64,000 nt of DNA from Trichobilharzia regenti (taxonomy: Eukaryota; Platyhelminthes; Trematoda; Strigeidida; Schistosomatidae), in NCBI GenBank assembly GCA_944472135.2, contig OX235270.1, positions 121,163,842 to 121,227,841 of the forward strand. The letters run 5' to 3'. Positions 56,550 through 64,000 of this stretch are shown one piece after another; position 1 is the first letter of the stretch, and every line of letters starts with the position of its first letter. The notes under the pieces are model-generated. The model had not been told where the DNA came from. It searched no databases and saw only the letters and a program-made list of their open reading frames with translations. A program made the translations under genes and the position numbers.

Positions 56550-57353
56550 TTGGGGATTTGTGAGAAGGGACCAAAATTGTCTACTTCTGTTATTAAAGAG
56601 TTTGAAATTGATGAAGTTGACGGTAAAGTGAATATTCGTGATAATGATCATGATACTTCGCAGTTGTCTTTCGTTGATCATGATGAGATGAGGGATATGC
56701 CTACTACTGCTAAGTTGAACGAGCGTTCTGTACAACTTGAACGTGAAATAGAATTGAATGCAAATGCAGTTGCAGAGGGCATGCATACTTGTGAGACCGT
56801 CAGTGTAAGTGATCAGCATGTAGCCTACCTATCATCAGATGCTATTGCTAAACCTGAGCTGATAGTAAAAGACAGCAGTGGTGGTGGTCTTGCAGGTAGA
56901 CAACGTTCTGAAAGTCGAGCAACATCAGCTTTTGATCCACCGCTAACTTCATCAACTGATATCAATCAGTCGTCGTTTGTGCTGTCATCCACAATGAAAC
57001 AGACGCCCATCAACTCAAGTATCTTGTGCAATGACTATGCTATTATCAGTTTGTTTGAAAGGACGAATATCAATGGTCAGTTTAGTGAGGATAAGCCAAG
57101 TGTAAACGAAAGAGTAATTGTTAAATTGACTTGCGCGATTAAAGGCATTTCTAGTTTCAAGTTACTATTTGAATGCTATTATCTTTGGTGTAAATTACTC
57201 TGTTTCTACGCTTGGTTGACCAGATACGTCGTGTGTTTGTTAGTCATCTATATTCTACGATACAATGACATGAGCGTGTTACCGTTCAAATTTGAGGATA
57301 TAGACGATAGAAGGAAGTCAACAAATGAACTCTGCAACGATTTTCCAACCTAG
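56550..57353 (+). CDS. Unidentified ORF with membrane segment in pol-less BEL/Pao element
   Basis: A 267-residue frame follows gag where pol is expected. Residues 1-200 are acidic and polar (for example DEVDGKVNIRDNDHDTSQLS). Near residues 205-240 a hydrophobic stretch, LLFECYYLWCKLLCFYAWLT then VVCLLVIYILRY, could cross a membrane once or twice. The tail reads VLPFKFEDIDDRRKSTNELC. No reverse transcriptase, protease, RNase H or integrase motif is present. The tail is conserved in reading frame in the inverted fragment at 54613-54840, apart from one stop, which supports past coding. It could be an accessory or envelope-position protein, or a captured host piece; I cannot tell. Confidence 0.5.
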   Translation: MGICEKGPKLSTSVIKEFEIDEVDGKVNIRDNDHDTSQLSFVDHDEMRDMPTTAKLNERSVQLEREIELNANAVAEGMHTCETVSVSDQHVAYLSSDAIAKPELIVKDSSGGGLAGRQRSESRATSAFDPPLTSSTDINQSSFVLSSTMKQTPINSSILCNDYAIISLFERTNINGQFSEDKPSVNERVIVKLTCAIKGISSFKLLFECYYLWCKLLCFYAWLTRYVVCLLVIYILRYNDMSVLPFKFEDIDDRRKSTNELCNDFPT

Positions 57354-57356
57354 AGC

Positions 57357-57800
57357 GTCAACCTGAGAAGGGTTGTAGGCGTACTGCTGTAAGTCCTACA
57401 ATTTCTTCAAAGGGTAGCGCATCAATGAGCAGTCCAATGTGCTTGGTGTGTGATTTTGTACATATGTTCATATTGTATATGCTGAATTGATATCATCTGT
57501 CATTTAGCTGTTGGTAATTCTGTTTTTGTCCGGATGACTTCCAGTTGGATCATCAATCTGAGAAGGAATGTAGGCGTACTGCTGTAAGTCCTACAGTTCT
57601 TCAAGGGTAGTTTGTCGTGTCAGAATCCACAACATTTGATGTAGTGATTGTACATATGTTTGTGTTAAATACTTGTGTGAGTTCCAATTATTGTAATTGT
57701 TGGTTGATCTTGTTTGTGTCCGGACGTTCCACAACTTACAATCGTCAACCTGAGAAGGGTTGTAGGCGTACTGGTGTAAGTCCTGCGATTCTTCAAAGGA
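57357..57800 (+). repeat. Three-unit 190-bp tandem repeat in BEL/Pao 3' region
   Basis: TCAACCTGAGAAGG-type motifs with GTAGGCGTACTG start at 57357, 57552 and 57744, spaced 195 and 192 bp. Between them TTGTACATATGTT and TTGTCCGGA motifs also recur. Units are about 75-80% alike by eye. The inverted fragment at 54613-54840 has only one unit. Confidence 0.85.
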
Positions 57801-57859
57801 ATTCCATCGAGATACGATCGGCGAGTTTGTTTGTACTGTTTGTATATACGTGTGGTGTG

Positions 57860-58300
57860 TCATATCAATTGGTGTTTTTTGGATTCATTGTGTTTACTTG
57901 TTGTTTTCGTGTCTTCTTGTTATTGCATAATTTTGTTAAAATTTTCGTCGTGATTACTTCTGAAGTTGTGTCCACTCTTCTACATCCATGAATGAATTGA
58001 TTGATGTTCAGAACAGCAGATGGGTTGTATACGCCGGGAAGGCTAGGCTATTGCTGAGAATGAAATGCATACGGAGATAATGATTACCTGTGGTCTCACA
58101 CGCCTGGGAGCGAGAGTGTAAACGACTGAGGCTCGCATACGTCATCGTTACTAGAATTGAGGCAGAATGAGTGACAAGCGATTTCAGTGATAATTGGTAG
58201 TGAGTAGATAAGAGGATGTGCGTAGAGTATCGTGAGGTGGTGCAATGGTCACGTTGTATTCTTCAAGAGTCATTCTAGCAAGTGGTGATTGTGTTGCAAG
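57860..58300 (+). mobile_element. BEL/Pao internal 3' end
   Basis: The first part (ATATCAATTGGTGTTTTTTG) is shared with 54613-54700 inverted. The region 57990-58270 is shared with 52590-52960 inverted, and 58263-58300 with 48003-48040. The expected 3' LTR in + direction is missing; an inverted LTR follows instead. Confidence 0.75.
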
Positions 58301-58313
58301 AGGATGCCTTTAA

Positions 58314-58651
58314 CTGCTCTTGCTACGCTGGGCCTCACGCTGTCCCTCGAAGATTTTAGGAAACGCTTATTACTAACGGATGCAAACACCAGAACACAGA
58401 TTGGCGACTCGAGAGTTCTTTATTCTAACACCAACATATAACCAGCATTATTGGCATTACAGAATAACGCCTAAGAACAAATATTACATTAATAAATCAC
58501 GATATTACTTCTGACAGTCTTTTCTGCCTTCTTTCTGAACAGCGACCGATGAGACGATGACTGGCAGATTGATGACCCGCGAAAATTATGGGGAAGTTGG
58601 GTTTGAGCAAACAACCATGAATTGATCGTTCAATCTTCAACTACATTGACA
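58314..58651 (-). mobile_element. BEL/Pao LTR E, truncated and inverted
   Basis: 338 bp nearly identical to LTR C (51981-52349) but lacking its first 30 or so bases. The join to the + strand internal sequence is at about 58313. About 35 bp of internal 3' sequence (CTTCCCGGGAA) follow before the CR1 ORF1. Confidence 0.88.
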
Positions 58652-58685
58652 CTTCCCGGGAACACATGAATCCATCTTTTTTAAT

Positions 58686-59285
58686 ATGACTTCTAGAATG
58701 ATTCATACTGACTCAAAATATGGGAAGGAGTTAGAAAACGCCATCGGCTTTCTATGCAGCGAAGTTGTTAAATGGCTGGCTTCAAAACAAAACGCAACAT
58801 TGTATAATGTGCCGGATAGCGAACCTATAATGTCAGTCCAGCACTCATTGCTGAATGCTGCAAATCTCTTGAATGCACCTTTTCAGTGTATTCGCCTATG
58901 TAAAAAAGACCTAAAGCAGCCTTGTCCTTTACTCTTTAGGTTCGACAGCTACATAACAGCTGATCTATTTAAGATGACCGAAGATCTTCTTTCTACTGCC
59001 ACTAAATTGAAGACTATTAAAGTAGTCTGGGATAAAACACCAAACCAAAGGCAAGCAACCAAGAAGTCCGTCGATATAAAGTTGACAACACTGAGAAATG
59101 CATCTGGTATGAGTGCTACAGTGTCGACGGACACTGAAGCACAGCAAGTCACGTGTATATTATTGGGAGAAAAAACGGCAAGTAAAAATGACCCAAAATT
59201 TAGTAAGAGCACTGTCACTGGGTGCAATCTTAGAGTACACGAGAGCACATCTCGAAAACCTGCTGACCCACATGAGGTTGACATA
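58686..59285 (+). pseudogene. CR1-like ORF1 protein, N-terminal part
   Basis: The frame reads YGKELENAIGFLCSEVVKWL, LYNVPDSEPIMSVQHSLLNA, CKKDLKQPCPLLFRFDSYIT, then a lysine-rich tail with TPNQRQATKK. The relative at 45616 shares the YxxPD and CPxLFxF blocks. ORF1 proteins of this group bind the element RNA. The frame is cut at about 59285, where the inserted repeat begins with its ATT-rich tail. Confidence 0.7.
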
Positions 59286-59286
59286 G

Positions 59287-60232
59287 AAAATAATAATAAT
59301 GTATATTCTCATATAAACATATAAATTTACATGAAAATGCATGCCATTTTTACAGGCACGATCAAGTATGATATAATATCAAATCGTAGATTGTCTACAA
59401 GTTAATAATGTTTCAACAGTTAAATATTTGATACATATATGTAATTACACTCATTGTCTGAACTAGGCTGTATAGTTATTGAATTGTACAATTGTCCTCC
59501 AGGTTGAGCGGGAAAATCGACTTCGTTTCGTTTTCATCCCGTGGTTGTCGGCATACGATAACCAACCAATATTGAGGTAAGTACAACGTTTACAACGGAT
59601 TGAAAGCTGTTTTTAGAAAAGTAAAAGTGCTAAGGTGAATCAATAAAGTGTAATGAAATGGGTAAGTGCAAGTATCACTAATAAATGCATTAATAAAGGA
59701 AACTCCCTAGGCTGACAACGTTCATTTGCAATGTATAATGCTTCCTGTACAGTTTGCACAATCATGATGTCCTTGTTTTGGTTTCAATACATTTTTTCTT
59801 ATGTCGGTTTTTTTTATTTCATGCCTTTTTGTGCATTTGGTGCACGACCGTACCCTACAGAGAATAGGAATAGAATAAGTCGAATCAAATTCATAAAAAG
59901 CTATAAAATGTTAGGTTTAATGGGATATAATGAGGGATAAGACATTGTGAAGTGGTATTTAAAGATCAGACAATGGACAGCAAGTTAGTTTATAAGATGC
60001 CCCATAAATCTGTGCAGATCCCGCGTGGTCGCGTCTCAACAATAGGCTGAGCGAATGGTATATATTTAAAGGTAGAAGCATGATCTATCAAGGCGTTCAT
60101 TATTATCTTTTTCAAGATAAAGATCTAAGCCCTCATAAAAATCAGAAATATCTCGAGCCTTTAATTTGTATAGTGCTGTTCCCGCAGAATGGGGCGATTC
60201 ACCTTAGTGACCCCCACCATATCTACTGATCA
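59287..60232 (-). repeat. 0.9-kb retroelement 3' end, copy 3, inside ORF1
   Basis: This is the inverted near-identical partner of 53669-54612. It splits ORF1 of the CR1-like element. The tail end (59287) faces the ORF1 start. I could not find clear target duplications at its edges. Confidence 0.85.
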
Positions 60233-60976
60233 CAAACTATGGCTGACCAGAAAATACTGGCGGACCACACTTAATCTGGATCCAAGCGAGAGAGTCCCGC
60301 AGGAGAAACTGCAAGAAAGACCACAAAGCTCAGAGCCCCACTCCAGACTTCTACATACCTCCCTCGTATTAATTCTAATAAGCAGCATGTCAGTCTAAAA
60401 AATCACAGTGCAGGGGTAACGAAGCACATTCCCAAAAACGTCACGCAGCATGTGAGAAGGAATACCCCTTCCCGAACTAGAAGTAACATGCCTAGCAAAA
60501 CGCATAACTTGGGAATGCAACGTAGAATGGATCCTCAGGATATATGGAGCACTAAACGGGACTCATATAGGCACCATATTAACGAAAATTCTCGTCCAAA
60601 CTCTCGCACTATCTATGTTAAACCTCATCAACACAATGAGAATAGGTCGACACTTGATCCCCTCAATAACTTCACTCACACACGTGACGTGAGCCAATAT
60701 GCATATGGCTATGAAAGCCCCATGAGGTACAACTACCAGGGTAATCTTAACACAGGGTACCTAGGTCCAGCAAACTACAACCCAAATTGCAGGGCAGACC
60801 ATATATCACCAGTAGATGAACGCAGATGCCGACCCATGGATGCTAATAGTCAAAATATGCAACAGGATTATTTTCGGCTGCAGCAAACAATAGCCCCACT
60901 CGCTGCACAGTTCATCCAGGAAATAGTACACACACTGACTCTGTCTCACCTCAGAGCCCCTCCAAACATAACGTAG
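60233..60976 (+). pseudogene. CR1-like ORF1 protein, C-terminal part
   Basis: The main open stretch is 60452-60976 (174 residues): asparagine-, serine- and arginine-rich, with NYQGNLNTGYLGPANYNPN, and ending SHLRAPPNIT at a TAG. The endonuclease frame begins six bases later, as expected for the ORF1/ORF2 order. Confidence 0.65.
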
Positions 60977-60981
60977 GGATA

Positions 60982-61981
60982 GTGACAAGTAACCATGTTA
61001 ACCTCTCCTCCAATAACTCTGGTTTACTAACAATTATGCTCCTGAATGCTAGATCTCTCCTTAATAAAATAACAACGCTTCGCTGCCTGGCATACATAGA
61101 ACGGCCAACACTAATAATGGTGACTGAAACCTGGCTTACTACTGATATACCTGACACAAAGCTAGTAATAGACAACTACGACATCTATAGGAACGATAGA
61201 GTTGACAAAAGAGGAGGCGGTTGCTTAATATATGCCTATAAATCCACTAACTCCAATACTTTCAATAACCCAAATACTGACAAACTCCCAGAATCTAAGT
61301 GGATAAGCATCCACACAAACGAAAGTAAAATTCTCGTGGGATGTATATACAGACCCCCCAATAGCCCTGAAATGACTGATATAACTATTGCAGAAATACT
61401 AGAGCATGTAGCTACGCTGGACTTCGACTAAAAGTAGTATGTGGAGATTTCAACTTACCTGGAGTAAACTGGGATACCTGTACAGGACCAAGAACCATGA
61501 AGAGCTACTACAAGCTATAGACATAGGAGGATGGAAGCAGTGCGTACGCCTCCCTACAAGGAACCAAAATACTCTTGACTTAATCCTCTGTCATAACATA
61601 GAGCCCATCTCGATAGAGGTGGGAAATAAACTCGATAACAGTGATCACAACATATTGTACTGCACGCTACCCCTCCGACTAACAACTAAATACACACCTA
61701 AAAATTCCCCGGTGCGCTATCAATATAGGGACTATAAGAATGCTGATTGGGAATTCCTATCAGATCTGTTGAGAAGTTCTGACTGGGAAGAATACTTCAT
61801 CAACAATAACTTAGAAGTATCACTTGAGATTTTCTACAAAACAGTTGGCTCAGCAAGAGACACAATCGCGCCCCTAAAATCTGCCCTAAAGACACCAACT
61901 CCATTTATTGACCGGAAAACGCGACTAAAACTAAAGAAATTGAAAGGAAATACCATGTATTTAAGGAATTTAATGCGTTAA
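60982..61981 (+). pseudogene. CR1-like endonuclease, one frameshift
   Basis: The first frame (60982-61431) has LLNARSLLNKI, the catalytic TETWLTTDI, NDRVDKRGGGCLIYAYKS and VGCIYRPPNSPEM. A +1 break near 61431 leads to the second frame (61439-61981). Just upstream in that frame GDFNLPGVNW is readable, followed by TLDLILCHNIEPISIEVGNK and NSDHNILYCTLPL. All catalytic motifs of the apurinic-type endonuclease are present. Confidence 0.9.
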
Positions 61982-61999
61982 ACCAAATACATGAAACTC

Positions 62000-63818
62000 T
62001 TAAACTGCTTGAAGAGAAACACAAAATGAAGTCACAACATGAGGAAAATAAAGCGCTAATGGGTAACACCAAAACTCAGGAACTTTGTAGGATATTGCAA
62101 AAACGTCTAAAAAGCAGTAAAGACAATAATGTAAGCATCTTGGAACATAGGGGTATATATACAACGATCCCCAGGTTATAAGTGAACTCCTCAGTGAGTG
62201 GTTTTGCAATGACACCAGAGTGCACCCGACCCCAAATTTCCAAATGACCTGCAAAAGTAACCACAAATTAGGAGAAATAGATTTTTATACAAAATATAGA
62301 CTCAGCGATTAAGACATTGAAGTCAAATGGCAGTACTGGAACAGACGACATACCATCTGTCATATACAAAAATGGTAGCACGGAAATGGTAGTCTTGTTA
62401 CTTAGAATATTTACTCTGTCACTGGAAACTGGAACTTATCCTGAAGTGTGGAAAACCACATACATACTACCTAAGCACAAAGCAGGGGCCAAAACCAGTG
62501 CATGCAACTATAGACCTATTAATATAACACCGGTAATATCACGAATAATGGAGAAAGTGGTTAAAGACCAAGTGTCAGACAACTTACTAGAACATGAACT
62601 TATCAACCCATCACAACACGGATTCCTCAAAAAGAGATCATGTGCGACCTGTCACATAGACTTTTTCAATGAAGTTACACGAAGCAGGGACAACAGAGAA
62701 CTAGTAATTGTGCTATATTTCGATATAACAAAAGCCTTCGATAGAGTCCCCCATAATCTGCTAGTCAGCAGGTTATGCTCACTAGGGATATGTGACCCTC
62801 TCCTGAGCTGGATAAAATCATTTCTCTGTGACCGAATCAGATAACAAAAGTTGGCTCGATAATCTCAAGGCCTAAACCTGTAAGTAGTGGTGTAATCCAG
62901 GGAAGTGTATTAGGCCCACTCCTATTCATAATATATATAAACAGTATCTGTGAATGCTTTAGTGTTGGTAAACCAATACTATATGCAGATGACTTAAAAG
63001 TGACCTATAAATGCAAGAACACAGATCTCGGAATAACAGTAAACGCCATACAGCAAGAATTAGAAAAAATGGATAGATGGTGTGACACCTGGCAACTCCA
63101 GTTTAATGTCGACAAATGTGGCTGGCTCTGCATAGGTTGCAACAATTTAGAACTTGACCTGACAATTCAAGGCCATGCACTCTTACGACTGGAATCTGTA
63201 TTGGACCTAGGACTGAAATACTCACATGACTTATCATTTTCTGAACATATCTCCAAACAAGTGTCAAAGTCACGCAGACTTATCGGCTTTCTACTCAGGA
63301 ACTTTTACAGAAATGAGTCCAGAATTCTGTTGTACAAGGTTTGTGTGCGTCCTTTATTTGATTACTGTTCATTCATGTATAGTAGTATACGCATAGAGGA
63401 CAAATTGAAAGTCGAGGGAGTGCAGAGGTACTTCACGTCAAAATTACTCGGAACCGAAAATGGTGCGAACTACTCCACTAGATGTGACACCCTAGGATTA
63501 GAAACACTATGGCTAAGACGCCTGAGACTAAACTTAACACTTTACTATAAGCTTCTAAACCACTTAGTTTTTACCTCTACTAATGGCATTCGACTTTCAG
63601 ATGACAATGGCTACAAACTAAGACACACTAAGGGTACAGTAGCTATCGAACAATGTAAAACAGCTACCAGGCAAAAGTTTTACTTGATTAGGTATGCACA
63701 GATATGGAATAAACTACCAATGGAAATGCGTCAAGCAGGTACATTGGCCTCATTCAAAAAAGTGCTTAACGACAAACTACAAGAGTTTGCAAACGATAGT
63801 AGTCTAGTTCCTATCTGA
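62000..63818 (+). pseudogene. CR1-like reverse transcriptase, frame-broken
   Basis: After a damaged linker (62000-62316), the frame 62317-62844 has GTDDIPSVIY, NYRPINITPVISRIMEKV, SQHGFLKKRSCATCH and YFDITKAFDRVPHNL. A frameshift near 62843 precedes GSVLGPLLF and YADDLKVTYK (about 62900-63008), with both catalytic aspartates. The frame 63000-63818 (272 residues) holds the thumb and C-terminus: WQLQFNVDKC, VLDLGLKYSHDLSF, YRNESRILLYKVCVRPLFDY and IWNKLPMEMRQAGTLASFKK. Removing two frame breaks would leave a standard CR1-type ORF2. Confidence 0.9.
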
Positions 63819-64000
63819 GAGCCTCCGAAATTATAGGTCCATTTAATGTATAAGCTTAAATACTACACCTGTTGTTTTTTGCTTATATTTATAAATTTAG
63901 ATAAAACATTGACGATTAAGATAACAGCAGTTAACATTCACAACTCCTGTCGGAGCAGCTAAAATTCATAAATATTCCTCACGCGAAGAAAATACCCACA
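63819..64000 (+). other. 3' untranslated region of CR1-like element
   Basis: AT-rich sequence after the ORF2 stop, cut by the window end before any poly(A) or microsatellite tail is seen. Confidence 0.5.

Larger units (their letters stand above)
58686..64000 (+). mobile_element. CR1-like non-LTR retrotransposon, nearly full length
   Basis: The order is ORF1 start (58686-59285), a nested 0.9-kb repeat (59287-60232, - strand), ORF1 end (60233-60976), endonuclease (60982-61981), reverse transcriptase (62317-63818) and a 3' untranslated region running to the window edge. Frame breaks near 61431, 61981-62317 and 62843 and the nested repeat make this copy inactive. It is the reference against which the fragments at 44950-46968 and 49230-51980 were read. 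Confidence 0.88.

Noticed and set aside
56550..57353. Retroviral-type envelope gene
   Set aside because: A hydrophobic segment alone is not enough: no signal peptide, cleavage site or cysteine pattern was seen.

Overview
The window is AT-rich, intron-era eukaryotic DNA crowded with retrotransposon remains. The mix points to a parasitic flatworm, most likely a blood fluke (Schistosoma): SR2-like RTE elements, CR1-like non-LTR elements, Penelope-like elements (PLEs), a Sinbad-like BEL/Pao LTR family, a Ty3/gypsy fragment and a SINE resembling the schistosome Sm-alpha family. The genus is inferred from element types, not from a database match.

Layout. 1-5.2 kb: a decayed RTE element (- strand), a 0.9-kb repeat and a palindromic PLE. 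5.9-9.2 kb: a CR1-like element carrying a solo LTR. 8.0-31.8 kb: a tandem duplication of about 12.3 and 11.5 kb. Each copy carries the end of that CR1 element, the solo LTR, one intact single-exon L-lactate dehydrogenase gene (10995-11993 and 23267-24265), a PLE remnant and a retroposed foldback SINE. A third, partial copy lies at 31.9-32.8 kb. 32.8-36.2 kb: an internally deleted RTE copy, two Sm-alpha-like SINE copies, a candidate host exon and a PLE remnant. 38.1-39.5 kb: an array of tRNA-headed repeats, two full copies and a partial one in one direction followed by an inverted copy. 39.5-43 kb: another RTE end, then a run of decayed coding exons on the - strand that match no element family I recognise. 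43.6-47 kb: gypsy gag-protease and two CR1-like fragments. 47.8-58.7 kb: a nest of BEL/Pao LTRs, gag fragments and CR1 pieces, including an element with gag and a membrane-segment ORF but no pol. 58.7-64 kb: a nearly complete but frame-broken CR1-like element with a 0.9-kb repeat inserted in ORF1.

The only intact, recognisable host genes are the two lactate dehydrogenase copies, which convert pyruvate and lactate with NAD(H) in glycolysis. Everything else is mobile DNA, relics, or sequence in which I see no gene. The most interesting structure is the LDH duplication: its junction lies inside a retroelement and has an 11-bp filler, and similarity between the copies changes sharply along the unit. 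Also notable are the related foldback SINE and tRNA-headed repeats, and the pol-less BEL/Pao element with its own reading frame and 190-bp repeats. Everything was read by eye, so repeat edges are approximate unless a duplication of the target site fixes them.
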